This document shows positions 47,076 to 58,900 of a stretch of DNA of 64,000 bases, piece by piece. Below the pieces are notes generated by a model. The model saw nothing but the letters and a program-made list of their open reading frames with translations, was not told where the DNA came from and did not search any database. This stretch comes from Hysterium pulicare CBS 123377. Taxonomy: Eukaryota > Ascomycota > Dothideomycetes > Hysteriales > Hysteriaceae. Numbering within the stretch: the stretch's first letter is position 1; every line of letters starts with the position of its first letter. The DNA is taken from contig AJFK01000440.1 in assembly GCA_000467715.1 (NCBI GenBank), positions 1-64,000 on the forward strand, in the 5' to 3' direction. Both the position numbers and the translations under genes were made by a program.

Positions 47076-48030
47076 ATGGCCTGGCATGATCAGGACAGTT
47101 GGCTCACGCATGCCTTTGCGCCCAATCTCTCCACCATACTTTTCACTCTCGTCCTGGTCATTGTCCTGCCGATCCTGCTTCATCAGTTTATCTACAGGAT
47201 ACAGACACCAACCTCTCTACCTACCTTTCTCTTCATTGGACCGAGTGGGGCTGGCAAAACTGCGTTACTTACTCTGGTACGTCCAAGTTTCGAAGCTCGA
47301 CGACTACAAGTGCTAGCTCAGACACTCTTTTCGCTAACTACTCGTCTGCAAACAGCTCGAACGCGGCAAACCAGCTCCGACTCACCTTTCACAAACTCCT
47401 CTAACCGCACAATGTATCCTTCCTAAACATATTACTGCAGCATCCTCCCAGTTTCGCTCCGAGGGAGATCCCTCCTACGAGCGCTCGCGCCGCTTTCTCG
47501 TCGTCGACACACCCGGGCATGGCAAGCTCAGGCATTTTGCCACGTCACAACTAGTCAATCCCGATAGTTTACGGGGGATCATTTTCGTGGTAGATGCGGC
47601 CGCGGTTGGCGAGTCGGGTCTCACAGAAGCCGCCGAGTATCTTCACGATATCCTGTTATCGCTTCAGAAGAGATACACATCAGCAAAGACGTCCAAAGGA
47701 CCCAAAGAACTTTCGGTTCTGATTGCTGCAAACAAGTTGGATCTATTTACCGCGCTGCCCCCCAACCTCGTCAAGTTATCACTAGAGAAAGCCATCTCTG
47801 ACGTACGCCTAACGAAGTCTAAAGGCTTGAAGGATTCCGGTGTGGGGCTAGTCGAGGAAGACGGGATGGAAGAGGAGCGGGAATGGCTTGGGGAAGGAGG
47901 AGAGGGCGCATTCGAGTTCAGACAGATGGATGAGGTAAACGTCAATGTCGTCGTGAAAGGCGGGAATGTGATGGGAGCCGAGGGGGCTGATGTGGGGGAT
48001 TGGTGGAAATGGATTGGGGAACAGCTGTGA
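47076..48030 (+). CDS. srp102: signal recognition particle receptor subunit beta
   Basis: ER-membrane GTPase that anchors the SRP receptor alpha subunit for co-translational targeting. Exons 47076-47276, 47356-47413 and 47441-48030 sum to 849 nt, 282 residues. An N-terminal membrane helix (about 18-37, LSTILFTLVLVIVLPILL) precedes the G domain: FLFIGPSGAGKTALL at about 52-66 (P-loop), the switch region LERGKPAPTHLSQTPL, VVDTPGHGKLRHF (G3), AANKLDLFTA (G4) and a C-terminal WWKWIGEQL helix typical of the family. The second intron is 27 nt (47414-47440, GTATCC to CTGCAG), shorter than usual, but the frame on both sides demands a junction here. An acidic, Gly-rich insert near 240 is species-specific. 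Confidence 0.93.
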
Positions 48031-49916
48031 GGAAAAGTCATTTTCGCATTGAATGGCCTGTTGCCTTTCACGGGTTCGACTTGCATATCTGCTCAAGGAC
48101 TAGCTAGGTGGATGTTGAACTACAGCTCATGCACTTAACATTGACGTTGGGTTGAAACACGACGTGATCTTTTTTTAACCGGTTTGAGGCTGAACTACGA
48201 GAAGCATGGAGAAGAGAACGTTCTCGTGTTCTTGATGCCGAGTTCCGAATGCAGCATAATGGCTTTTCTCAGCGATAGTGCCTGATAAGAGAGCTTACGA
48301 AGGCCTCCAAGGCATTGCCTGGCTTCGGGATTTGACAACGGCGACTATGCCATAACCGTCGGCGAAGATGTCGGGGAAGAATCTGTATCAGGAAATGATT
48401 TCTTGATGCGCCGCAGCATCAGCAACAACAGCAACGCCGCAGCCGTTGTCAACCTTTCTTTGACCCGATACCGCACCCCATGCCCATGCCCATGCCTATG
48501 ACCATGTTGACTGAAGAAAGACGCAATCCCTCTACAGGGATTCGTGGTCCATCAACAAGGCTGGCCTTTCCCGTCAATTCTCTGGCTCGACCATCGCAGA
48601 AGCCCGTTTCCATGTTCTTCTTATCCACATCCCTACACCAACAACGCCAAAGGCCCGATAATATGGCCTCTTCCGAGTTTTCGAGAAAAATCGCTATCTT
48701 GTTTTCGTTTGCCTTGAGATAGAGTATCCAGTAGAGACATACAGCGGCCATGCACCACTATCTATACACCATGGCGATCCTAGGCCAACACGTTGCCCCC
48801 TCTCCCTTGATTAACACAGGTCCGGTGAATCCTTCGAGATGGTCATCCTTCAATCCTTCCCGCCAGCCCAACGAGGCAACAAGGCGCCGCATCGCCCGAG
48901 CTGAGCGTGTCGGCCTGCTCATCAGCTGCAAGGCGCACGGTGCCGCAATATACATTATCTCTCCGCCCTCAGCATTCGGCAGTAATCCTACATCCCGAGT
49001 AGTAGTCATCCCACACAGGCAATCAAGGCAGCAAGCCACGGACTCTTCGTCCCTACACCACGCACGATATGAAGTGCGATGGTGTTGGTCGACGACCAAT
49101 CTATTAGCGTTTAGCGGATCTTCAACATAGATTAACCGCCAGCACGCGGTCTTTATAATTAGGCAACCAAGCACTATATGCGTGCAGCAGGCAAAGGGCA
49201 CCTGGAATTTACCACCCGAGAAGGCCCCACACAATCTTTCACGCGCACTAGAGACGTCGGTACTTTGCACTTTTGCCGGTAGTTGCAGGTAGCTTCGGCC
49301 ATGTGTATCATAGTTCAGGAACCAGGAACCGGAGGTACAGGCTCCATATTGCTAGTGGTGTTTCGTCAGAATTACCGCGCGTCTTAGCTAACCCTCTGCT
49401 GGGCTAAGATGGTGGATGGATGTGACTTGGGGAAGCTTGAGATATGAAGGAAGAAGTTATGTAAGCCTTTAGTGGTGAGGTAGTTCCCAACGGGTGTCAT
49501 TGTTCGTCGTACCACAAACTCCCTTAGCTGTATGTGTCTAGAAAGAAGCTATTCCACAAGATACTTTCCGAACAACCTTTTGGATGGCAACTCACTTTCA
49601 AGCCTGGTACAGAGTCTAGATGGGCTTTGTAGGCTGACGGCAAAGAAAGTGGTAGGCGCAGACACCCTCTGGGGTTGAGTAAGGCCACGATGAATGGCGT
49701 AATGCCTAACGGTTGGACCTAGCTTCGCAGGGCTGAGCACGTGGCGCTTAGCGTCGGCTTATGACAAAGGATGGAGTTTTGATGCAGCCACTCTTCGCCG
49801 TCTCGACGACCTCTGTCTTTTCTATACATGCACATTTGCTTTCTCTCTATCTCCTTTTCTCTCCCACTATACAGTCCTACTCTTCCTACTCGAATCCCTC
49901 TCTCCTACTCGCCACA
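48031..49916. other. intergenic, 1.9 kb, with one dispersed repeat copy
   Basis: Contains the repeat copy at 49491-49669. Elsewhere, a CCCATG-type microsatellite lies near 48478-48505, and an open frame of 170 codons (49270-48758, -) has no domain and faces open frames on the other strand. The last 150 bases are a C/T-rich leader for the cystathionine beta-synthase gene. Confidence 0.45.
49491..49669. repeat. dispersed repeat, copy A
   Basis: About 180 bases that align along their length with 60595-60770 in the same orientation. Both begin CGGGTGTCA, share CAAACT(C/A)CCTTAGC, and contain the identical 19-mer AAGCCTGGTACAGAGTCTA; both end with AGACCCTC or ACACCCTC. Many differences are transitions. 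No coding potential and no clear terminal repeats, so the class is unknown. Confidence 0.75.
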
Positions 49917-51654
49917 ATGGCCTCCCAAACGCGCCCCGCCATCCCACCCGTCGTCATGTCCTCCATCCTCTCGCAAATCGGCAATACGCCGCTTGTACGC
50001 CTAAATAAGATCCCTCAGTCCCTCGGCATCGAAGCAACTGTGTATGCGAAGCTGGAAATGTTCAATGCGGGTGGGAGTGTGAAGGATAGGATTGCATTGA
50101 GAATGATTGAAGAGGCGGAACTGAAGGGGAGGATAAAGCCGGGGGATACGCTTATTGAACCTACGAGCGGGAATACGTAAGCTCCAAGACTATTGCGGCG
50201 TAGAAATAGCTTGATAGGAGCTAACTGAGCTTTGCAGAGGCATTGGATTAGCTTTAGTGGCGGCGGTGAAAGGTAAAAAGAAAGTTTCTACATCGCCTTC
50301 CGCATTTCGCATGGGAGCACACAAAACCTTTTAGATGGACGCAGAGCTAATTCGGAGATAAATAGGCTATAAGACAATAATAACACTCCCCGAGAAAATG
50401 TCCCCCGAAAAGGTGGCTGTCTTGCGTGCCCTCAACGCGGAGATCATTCGCACACCCACAGCCGCCGCTTTCGACGCCCCAGAATCCCACATCGGCGTCG
50501 CGCGCCGACTCCAAAAAGAACTACCTAATGCGCACATCTTAGATCAATACTCCAATGTCGACAACCCTCTCGCTCATGAGCTAGGCACCGCTGAAGAAAT
50601 CTGGAACCAAACAGATGGCAAAGTCACCGCGGTCGTAGCGGGCGCTGGAACAGGTGGCACAGTGACAGGAATAGCTAGGGGCCTAAGGAAACATAATTCG
50701 GACGTCAAGGTCATTGCAGCAGATCCGCAGGGTAGCATTTTAGCCCTGCCCGAAGAACTGAATAAGGAATACGAAAACAACCCCTACAAAGTTGAAGGAA
50801 TCGGTTACGACTTTATACCAGACGTTCTGGAGCAGAAAGCCGTAGATAAGTGGTACAAAACCGACGACCGCACCGCATTCCAATACGCCAGACGCTTAAT
50901 ATCCGAGGAAGGTATCCTATGTGGTGGAAGTAGCGGTAGTGCTATGGACGCCGCGGTTCGCGCCATTTCTGATCTCAACCTCGGGAAAGATGATGTCGTA
51001 GTGGTGGTATTGCCGGATAGCATTCGAAGCTATCTCAGCAAATTCGTCGACGACGACTGGCTCGCAGCGAACGACCTTCTCCCTCCAACTCCACCCCTGA
51101 CGCCTTCGTCTCCTCTCATGCGCTCGCGCTCGCATTCGATTAAAGAGAGTGACCCTTTCCATAACGCCACGATCCGCACCCTTCGTCTAAAACCCGTCAC
51201 CACCATCCCCGCCAACTCCCCCTGCGCCGAAGCCATAGAAACCATGCGCGAAAAAGGCTTCGACCAACTCCCCGTTTCCACAGGCGGAACCTCCCAACGC
51301 CTAGTCGGCCTCGTAACGCTCGGCAACCTCCTCTCGTACATGGGCTCCCGGCGCGCATCTCCGACCTCTCCCGTCTCAGACGTCATGTTCGACTTCGGCA
51401 GACTCCACGAAACGGTCTCGTCGCCCGAAGACTTGAAGCTGGATAAGGAGAAGGAGAGGGGGAAGCGGAACAAGTTTGTCGAGATCACGAGGGATACGCC
51501 GCTGAGTGAGCTGAGTCGGTTTTTCGAGTGGAATAGTGCGGCTGTGGTTACGGAGAAAGACGAGGCTGGGCATTTGAAGCCGGTGGCTGTGGTTACGAAG
51601 GTGGATCTTTTGACTTGGATGGTTCGGCAGGGGAAGGTTAATGGGCATGCGTAG
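49917..51654 (+). CDS. cys4: cystathionine beta-synthase
   Basis: PLP enzyme joining serine and homocysteine into cystathionine, the first step of transsulfuration toward cysteine. Exons 49917-50176, 50238-50272 (35 nt) and 50366-51654 sum to 1584 nt, 527 residues. The fold-type II catalytic core carries [10 protein letters not shown], the PLP-lysine motif NAGGSVKDR (Lys56), EPTSGNTGIGLA across the tiny second exon, [15 protein letters not shown], and [13 protein letters not shown]. As in yeast, no heme-binding N-terminal domain precedes it. The C-terminal third (about 390-520) has a pair of CBS motifs ([15 protein letters not shown] with DQLPV, then [16 protein letters not shown]) that regulate activity. 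The start at 49917 follows a CACAATGG context; an upstream in-frame ATG adds an unrelated hydrophobic stretch. Confidence 0.97.
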
Positions 51655-52334
51655 ATATTGGAGCAATGTGTGTGATGTGCGCCTCGTTATGAGCGATGAA
51701 GTATAAAACCTTTCTCTAGGAGTTTTGAATGTGCTGGATCTGGGATTGGGGATTCCTTGCGCATCTCTTGTTCGCTACTTAGATGAATCTGACCTCAACG
51801 TCTCCGAGTCTACTTAGGGCTGTTAAATAGGACTTAACTTCTATGGAAGTAACAATGTGTGCATTCCCCACTATCAAATTCCATTGCTAATGGACTTGTC
51901 TTCTAAGTTGCGAAACTGTTTGGGGGGGGGGGGATGTTAGTAGTGATAGTTTCCCGCTCTACAGAACTCAGACTTAGTAGATAGAGAAGAAGTCGTAGAA
52001 CTAGCCGTCGGTGCGGCACATATGGTATACTACCTTAATATCTGTTTATTGAGATGGATTGGGCTGTGGGAAAAGGTATACTGGGATGTTGTCGATGTAG
52101 GCGTATTGTGATAGTATAAAGAGGAGAGACTTTAGTCTAGGTAGATAGGGAAATAGTTTAATAAAGATTCTGGGAAAGAAGATGATAAAATGTTAATGTG
52201 TTAAGGCAAATCGAACAAAGCTGTATGGAGAGAACCTGATGTATTGTAATAGGGAAAATTGCCATTTAAAATCTTGTAGACATATATACCTGCTACTACG
52301 ATCATTGTCAAGAGTCTTGCGCAGTCTCTCAACA
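51655..52334. other. convergent 3' region with an 11-base G run
   Basis: Between the convergent synthase genes. Includes a poly-G run near 51920-51931 and A/T-rich tracts with repeated TATAG/GATAG words at 52100-52200. No gene was recognised. Confidence 0.5.
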
Positions 52335-54704
52335 TCAGTCCGGTCGCTTCCCATCCGCCCAACTAGGTTCAACACCCTGACAAACCTTCACATACGCCTC
52401 CCACCTCGTCATCTCATCTCCCCGTGCCTCACTCCCTCCCAACAATTTTCTCTTCTGGTGCTCAGCCCACTCCTCAACCACACCGCCCGTCGTCCAAAAT
52501 ATCGTCCACATACCACCCGGTAAATTCCACATCCCTACACTACGTTCAAAATACCACTTGTTCACCGGATTATTGCTCCTACTCCTCCACACCAGACCCT
52601 GTGGGAAAGCGCTTCTCGTCAAAGCACCCCACACGATATCAGCCACACCACCCGAGCCCTGGGATTTAGTGAGCACGGCGAATTTGTCCAGGTAGGGGAT
52701 CCAGAGGTTTGAGCCTGGGGCTCTTTCCCAGGTGCAGATGGCGCCGCCTTCGTAGTTTCCCGCGATGATTATGCCGGCGACGCGGTTTCGGATGCGTGAG
52801 AGGTAGTGTTTTGCGTCTAGTTTTCGTTGGAAGGAATCATCGATTAGGTCGACGAGGCGGGGAAAGTCGATTCGAGGATCTTTGTCTAGCTCCAGAGTTG
52901 CCTCTCCCGGACCTGGTGGTGACCAGGGTGAGATCCTAGAGTCTGGGATTGTGGTTACCGGGATTCCTTTTTTGAGGAAAGTCGGGTGGGTAGGATGAGT
53001 GACTGTTGGTGGTGGCTCGAGAAGTACTGGGGGAAGGGAGGATGAGACCATAGGTTTGTCGGTGAGGAGGTTGTGGATCAGGGGGTTCTTGGACCGGCGG
53101 GTGCGTACCCCTGTGAGAGGGTCGGAGGGATCAGAGGAAAGGTGAGGTTGGGAAGATACTGCGGCTGCTGCTGGGGTAATTATTAGGGCCGAGGAGGAAG
53201 GTGGGAGGAGTTTCAGTGTGCGTTGAACTACGTCTAGATTCTTGCTGTGTCGATTAAGGACTGACGGACCGAGTATTTGATCGGGTTTCGATGGGGGATG
53301 TATAACATCGTCCTCCGCGAACTTGGAAAAAGGATTACTGTTCCCGAGAATGGAATGCTTTGCGTTCGATGAGGAAGGTAGTGTCTGTAAGGAGTGGCGT
53401 AAGAGTTGCCTCCGCACTTCCTCGTACTCCGCCTCAAGATTGACAAAGACGTGCGATCTATCATGCCTGTCCTCTGACGGAAGTCCTCCTAAGGGGTCCA
53501 AAATAATTATTCGATCTAGAAGCGGTTTATCGTGAATGGCCTTGGCCTTCTCGTGAAGCGTCTCACAAATCTTGTCTGGTTCATCCTCTTGAATACTCTG
53601 ACTCGTGATACCAGCAAACTCTCGCGTCAATGCCAGAATCACATCGTCTGGCTGCGCCCTTCTTTTCTTCATGTCCGACGCGTAAGCAATTGGCGGAATG
53701 ACTGGAATAATGCCATCTTTTAGAGGCGACAATAATAGTGAACTGTTCTTTACTTCCACTTGGCCTCGGACGTGGGTGTTGGATGGGACCTCATTCTGGA
53801 TTTCTGAGTAGCCAAGGGCTTGCTCTACAAGAAAAGATCCGGCCGAGTTGAATTCCTCTAGTGCATCTACGATTCGAGTTGCTTGTTCTCGAGTAACTTC
53901 TTCCCAACTTGATATGTGTCCAGATTTATCTGTTACTTCATTCTCGTCGCAATCCACAACAAGCGCAATGTTCAAGCCTAGTCGAACCATTTGACTAAGA
54001 GTCAGCGCTATCCCTCCCAGTATCTTATCGTCCAAAGCTTGGGGTTGCCTTAGCTTGACTAAGGCAATATGCAGCGGGTCCACGTTATCCGGGATGAATT
54101 GTTCTGGCAAAGTTTGTCGAGTAAATATAGGAGTATCCTCGATGGCCTTTGTTGGAGCATAAAGATTCCCCAAATTGACACCGGTCTTATTCAGTCTCCA
54201 TGCATTGTAATGTGCCTGCCCCACCACGTCGCTCACGGCTTGTTCGACTTTAGGTTGTACAACAGGCTCCGTCTTCTTTGGAGTATCAAAGTGTTTAAGG
54301 AAGTTTCTGGCATCGCGTTTTCCAGGTGATTCCTTCAGGGACTGGATCAAGTGATTTCGTTCGGCTCGCTGTCGCTCTTTAGCAGAGCTTAATTTGGCTT
54401 TCAATGGTGGGTCGACTCCATTGGTAGGGATGGCAATAACGGTCGATGAATGGAAGGCTTGTACTCCAGTACAAAACTTATAGGTGCTATCGTATTGGGA
54501 GCAGATCTTGCAGTGTATACTCTTAGCATGATGGAGCTTTGGTGAGTCAAAAGGAAGATTACCTTTGGTGTTTTCCTCCCCAAACCCCTTGTCTGGGCCT
54601 TTTGGCAGATGTTCATGCTTCATAATAATACCAGATGACAGACTCATAGGTTGCCAGAGGCAATAGGGAATATTTATACAAGAATTCCATAGGAGTGAAT
54701 GCAT
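52335..54704 (-). CDS. arg2: mitochondrial N-acetylglutamate synthase
   Basis: Catalyses acetyl-CoA plus glutamate to N-acetylglutamate, the first arginine-pathway step, in the mitochondrion. Named after yeast ARG2; Neurospora calls it arg-14. One exon encodes 789 residues, long like other filamentous-fungal enzymes. The middle part resembles the amino-acid kinase-like domain, with LVKLRQPQALDDKILGGIA, RIIILDPLGGLPS and HVFVNLEAEYEEVR. The C-terminal acetyltransferase domain, about 600-770, has RDGRHE-type spacing, LDKFAVLTKSQGSGGVADIV, FPQGLVWRSRSNNPVNKWYF and MWNLPGGMWTIFW, all strongly conserved. The start at 54704 is the first ATG; others at 54647 and 54623 are possible, and a clear mitochondrial presequence is not obvious, so the N-terminus is the least certain part. 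Confidence 0.94.
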   Translation of the reverse strand: MHSLLWNSCINIPYCLWQPMSLSSGIIMKHEHLPKGPDKGFGEENTKGNLPFDSPKLHHAKSIHCKICSQYDSTYKFCTGVQAFHSSTVIAIPTNGVDPPLKAKLSSAKERQRAERNHLIQSLKESPGKRDARNFLKHFDTPKKTEPVVQPKVEQAVSDVVGQAHYNAWRLNKTGVNLGNLYAPTKAIEDTPIFTRQTLPEQFIPDNVDPLHIALVKLRQPQALDDKILGGIALTLSQMVRLGLNIALVVDCDENEVTDKSGHISSWEEVTREQATRIVDALEEFNSAGSFLVEQALGYSEIQNEVPSNTHVRGQVEVKNSSLLLSPLKDGIIPVIPPIAYASDMKKRRAQPDDVILALTREFAGITSQSIQEDEPDKICETLHEKAKAIHDKPLLDRIIILDPLGGLPSEDRHDRSHVFVNLEAEYEEVRRQLLRHSLQTLPSSSNAKHSILGNSNPFSKFAEDDVIHPPSKPDQILGPSVLNRHSKNLDVVQRTLKLLPPSSSALIITPAAAAVSSQPHLSSDPSDPLTGVRTRRSKNPLIHNLLTDKPMVSSSLPPVLLEPPPTVTHPTHPTFLKKGIPVTTIPDSRISPWSPPGPGEATLELDKDPRIDFPRLVDLIDDSFQRKLDAKHYLSRIRNRVAGIIIAGNYEGGAICTWERAPGSNLWIPYLDKFAVLTKSQGSGGVADIVWGALTRSAFPQGLVWRSRSNNPVNKWYFERSVGMWNLPGGMWTIFWTTGGVVEEWAEHQKRKLLGGSEARGDEMTRWEAYVKVCQGVEPSWADGKRPD

Positions 54705-54921
54705 TTTGACTGCATTCGATCATGTGTCGCTCAAAATTCCGTTATCGATAAGAAAATAACCGATCTCGGCCGGACCTATTTCCGCGCATTCATGCGTCAT
54801 CAGTTACTAAAGCACGGTGCGACTTTTAAGTTACTTGTGACGGATTAGTAAGGTTCGAGGATATAAAGACTTGTGAGAACCAATTCTGCTAGTAAAACCT
54901 AAGCATCAAGAATTTAACATC
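54705..54921. promoter_or_regulatory. compact divergent promoter, arg2 / dehydrogenase
   Basis: Only 217 bases separate the two divergent start codons. The segment holds TGCGTCAT at 54793-54800, whose complement ATGACGCA is one base from the Gcn4/CPC1 core TGACTCA expected in amino-acid biosynthetic promoters; this is suggestive only. No TATA box is clear on either side. Confidence 0.5.
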
Positions 54922-55953
54922 ATGGCACCTCAATTAGCATGGATTGGCCTAGGCAATATGGGCAGGGTCAGTCAGCCACATGCCAAGTAGCCGCCTACAT
55001 TCCGCTAAAAGCAAATCTCAGGGCATGTGCAAGAATCTCGTGGAGAAGGGGAACCTCGATAAACCATTGATCATCTTCAATCGCACCAAGAAACGAGCAG
55101 ATGATCTATCTGCGAAGCTTCCATCTGGGAAAACGAAGGTAGCGAGTAGCATTGAAGATGTTGTTAAAGATGCCGACATCATCTTCATCATGCTGGGCGA
55201 GGATCCGAGTATAAGAGAGAATGTGGAAAGGATATTGAAGCAAGATGTGAAGGGAAAACTGATTGTGGATTGCTCGACTGTACATCCGGAGACTTCCAAT
55301 GCTATATCGAAAGAAATCACTGCGAAAGGAGCAGAGTTTGTAGCTATGCCCGGTATCTATATGCATCAACCCTGTCATTCGGGAATATGGCTGATCCGGC
55401 TTCAGTATTCGGCGCACCTGCTATGGCAGATGCAGGGTCTCTCATTTGTGTGCTCGCTGGCCCTGGTGCCGCCGTTGCGAAGGTGAAACCCTACACAAAA
55501 GGAGTTATGGGCCGAGCCGACGTCGACTTCAGCGACCAAGAGCCAGGCAAAGCTACTCTTCTCAAAGTAGTCGGCAATACCTTCGTGATCAACATGGTTG
55601 AAGTCTTGTCCGAAGGTCACACGCTCGCCGAGAAGTCGGGCTTAGGAACGGAGAACCTACATGCCTGGATCGAGACCATGTTCCCGGGACCGTATACGGC
55701 CTACTCTAGCAGAATGCTTGCGGGTGATTACTACAAGAGAGATGAGCCGCTCTTTGGTGTCGATCTGGCGAGGAAGGATGCCAAGCACGCATTAGACTTG
55801 GCGAACAAGGCGGGTGTAAAGATGCCCGCGTTGGAGGTTGCTGATCGGCATTTGGTGAAGGTTAAGGAGCATCTTGGTACCAAAGGTGATATACCGAGTA
55901 TATATGGTGCTGTGAGGGAGGAAGGTGGGTTGAAGTTTGAGAATAAGGATTAG
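54922..55953 (+). CDS. beta-hydroxyacid dehydrogenase (3-hydroxyisobutyrate/6-phosphogluconate type)
   Basis: NAD(P)-dependent oxidoreductase of the beta-hydroxyacid dehydrogenase family. Exons 54922-54966, 55022-55352 and 55406-55953 sum to 924 nt, 307 residues, the normal length. The Rossmann motif WIGLGNMGRGM lies at residues 7-17 across the first junction; NRTKKRAD follows the second strand, a basic residue there favouring NADP. DADIIFIMLGEDPSIREN, VDCSTVHPETS and PVFGAPAMADAGSL (substrate loop) are all typical, as is the catalytic lysine region KATLLKVVGNTFVINMVE. The C-terminal helical domain contains ARKDAKHALDLA. The substrate cannot be told; relatives act on 3-hydroxyisobutyrate or small semialdehydes. 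Confidence 0.94.
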
Positions 55954-58900
55954 AGGCTTAGCCGACCTGAGCCACGAGAAGGCGATTTGTAATATGGATC
56001 TACGTTAAGTACAATCTTCGTGTCTCTTCAATCCTATTGATATTGAATGTACAATTCGTCTGCCAGTTTTCAGTTCAGTGGCGAGTTCTTTTGTCAAGAT
56101 TGTATCTTCAAGGATCTTGATGTGATTCATAGCAAAATGGTTGATAAATACTCCTTACTCCTCTCTAGCTTATAGGATATAAATTCATCACGGGGCTCCG
56201 AAATCCTTTCCTCACCACAACATCGGTAGGCAACGCGCTATCAACATCACAGCGGCTGCTCCGGTATGAGAACTGCTCCTGAGCACCTGAGGTCGCCGTG
56301 TCCGAACTCTTTACCACAAAACTCATAGAGTCTTGGATCAAACCGGACTCTGAACATCGATATATGTTTGTCGAGATTTCAGACCAACCTCAACCGCCAC
56401 GATAATGTCCGTACTTAGGGTCCAGTAGTTTCAGGAGGTGTGGCACGAAGTGGTTGTGTTATCAGGAGTGCCTGGGCAAATCGATAAGCCAATGCTTAGC
56501 ATCATCTTTTTGAACTTTTGATCATGTTCACTACGTTGAGCGACATGTAATAGCAGCAGTCCGCAACCAAATGAGGATCTTCACCGCTGCCGAGCGAGAT
56601 ATCCAACCTCTCCACCTCAGCCCCCAGGACGACCGAAGGAGCAAGCCCAGACATTTTTGTCGAAGAGCCCGGATTTGTTTCAAATTTCCCGTCATCGTTG
56701 GGAATAGTTTGCAGTTTGGAAGATCATAGAACCCTTTTTTGGAGCTTGCCCTTTAGCTGACGAAGTCCGAGCAACGAACATTTGGCCCATTCACATTTGA
56801 TATTTTTGATATCTTTCTGGTGCCAGGTTTGATATGTTATTTCGTGTGTTCAACAACTCCAAGACGGGGAGAAGAGACCTTTTATACTAGCTCTGATCAT
56901 ATGCCGTCCGCTCCGTGATTAGTAATGCGAAGGAGGCTCTCTTCATGTATAAAACCTCTTCGGATCGCTCCAATATCTCACTCACAACTACCATGGAACT
57001 ACGCATAGGGGCCAATACGTCGATGAGAGCAGGAACAATGACTCCGTTCGCTTCACAGCATACTGACGCCGAAAATGATGTGCTTGGTTCCAGCACGCGC
57101 CTAAATCAAGAGTTCATGTCTTCGTCATGCACTTGTTGGACTGATCTCGGCCTCCACAAAGCCTCGAAGCCGGCAATGCGGTCAGTCAAACTCAACAATA
57201 CCCTCGCCAAAATTCATGGCTTCGTTGGTCTTGTCTGGGATCGATGTTGGGATAAATCAGAACCGGAGTGCTATTGTCTTTGCAGCCCTGGTGGTGGGTG
57301 GTAAGCATCATCACATCAATATGAGGGTTTCAATCTACTCCTTCCATCAAACCCGCACTAGTTCTCCGAATACAATCTGTCACTCCAATCTGGGTAGTTT
57401 TTATGGCAAGTTCGAATGACTTGGTCATGCTAATTCCAACTGGGGGAAGATATAATAGGACCTTCATCCGTCTTCAACCCTACTTCTCACAACTTCCGAG
57501 CACAGTATCAGTCAGAATTGCGGTCCAAGAGGCTTGGGAAAGCGGGCATTGTGGTGGTGTTAGAGGCTTAAAGGACTTTGACATGGTTACGCGAGGGGAT
57601 TATATGGACTCTTGGCCTTCAGTGATGATCAGCATTACCAGAGATCGATACAGCCGAACAGCATAAGACTCTTCTGGAGATTTCCACCAATACCCTATAG
57701 AGTCGTCGATCGCTCACCCCCCACGCTTCCTCCCGAGCTCCGCTCCTTCAGCTTATCCCACCAGGTCACAACCATTTATATCGGTCGTGGTGTCTGATTA
57801 TTGCTCCGCAAACACCACCATGTGCTCTTCCGCTTGTACGAATTTTCCATGGTAACAACTTGGAGACTCCCAACCTGGAGCCTCTCGTCCAGCATATTTG
57901 GCAAAACTGCTCACAGCTTACCATACCTATATCTGGCTGTATGGTTTTGGACAAGCCAAACATTGTCCCTCTTATCCTCGCAAGTTGAACCAGGTAATTG
58001 GTAACCAGTGAAGATTTTGAGTTGGGGAAAGAGGAGATTTTATACGCTTTAAATTAAGACAATAGGCAGCATGAAGTTAGGTAAGCGATCAACCGCGCAA
58101 CACATCCGGAACTTTCTATATCATGTGATTCTTGCATTCATGAAGTAGCGGTGTAGAGCAGTATATAAACGTCCGTCTCCGCCACAATTACTTTCCGATT
58201 TCTCACATCCTCTTCCCTCAAAGGTCAAAAACGCTTGATCTTCCACGAGTGATATGTGCCACTCAGCGAAAATCAACATGTCGCACCCATATACGGGGTT
58301 TGTTGGCCGCGGATCATCCCAAATCCTCTCAAAATGGCATGTGGGGAGCCGGTTTGGGAGTTCTGGAAAATTTCGGTATTCCTGCATCTCTGGGGGAGAT
58401 CAGCACGCTGGTGATAATCACCATCAGCAAAAGACCATAATGCGATTCACCGTCACTGATGTCCGCCTCTCCGGCACTTTGCTTCCCCAGCTTCGAAGAA
58501 GGCCTAATCCCACCTCTCCCCCTCCATTCCATGCATAACAGTCGAACCATTTTCGTTTAGGGTACTGCAACCCTGCCACAGGCAAACATATACTCTGCAT
58601 ATGGCTAAACTTGATTGCTGGACGATCTTCGCATAGGGTGAGTTGGCTTTTCAGTATGACTAGCTCCCACGGTTGCTGTCCTCACGTAAGAATAAATAAC
58701 AGTGTAAAGCCAAGACATGAGCCATTTCGGAGTTCGGTTTTGGCTTTCCCAAGTCGGAGAAGGCTCTCTGCCCATGTAGAGTTATGGCTCGCTGGATTGT
58801 GATCCAGCCGCCAAAAGAGCAATCAGAGTGTTGTGCCGATTTTGAAAGAGTAAGAAGGACGATTTTATAGGTACAGCTGTTGCGCCTGAGCGTAGTTATA

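Noticed and set aside
47277-47355. Reading the first intron of the SRP receptor gene as coding
   Set aside because: It would replace the conserved LERGKPAPTHLSQTP switch region; the GTACGT to ACAG intron restores the family sequence.
48478-48505. CCCATG repeats encoding Met-Pro if translated
   Set aside because: Simple microsatellite with no coding context.
49491-49669. Idea that the dispersed repeat is a tRNA-derived element
   Set aside because: I could not fit A and B boxes with proper spacing, so the class was left open.
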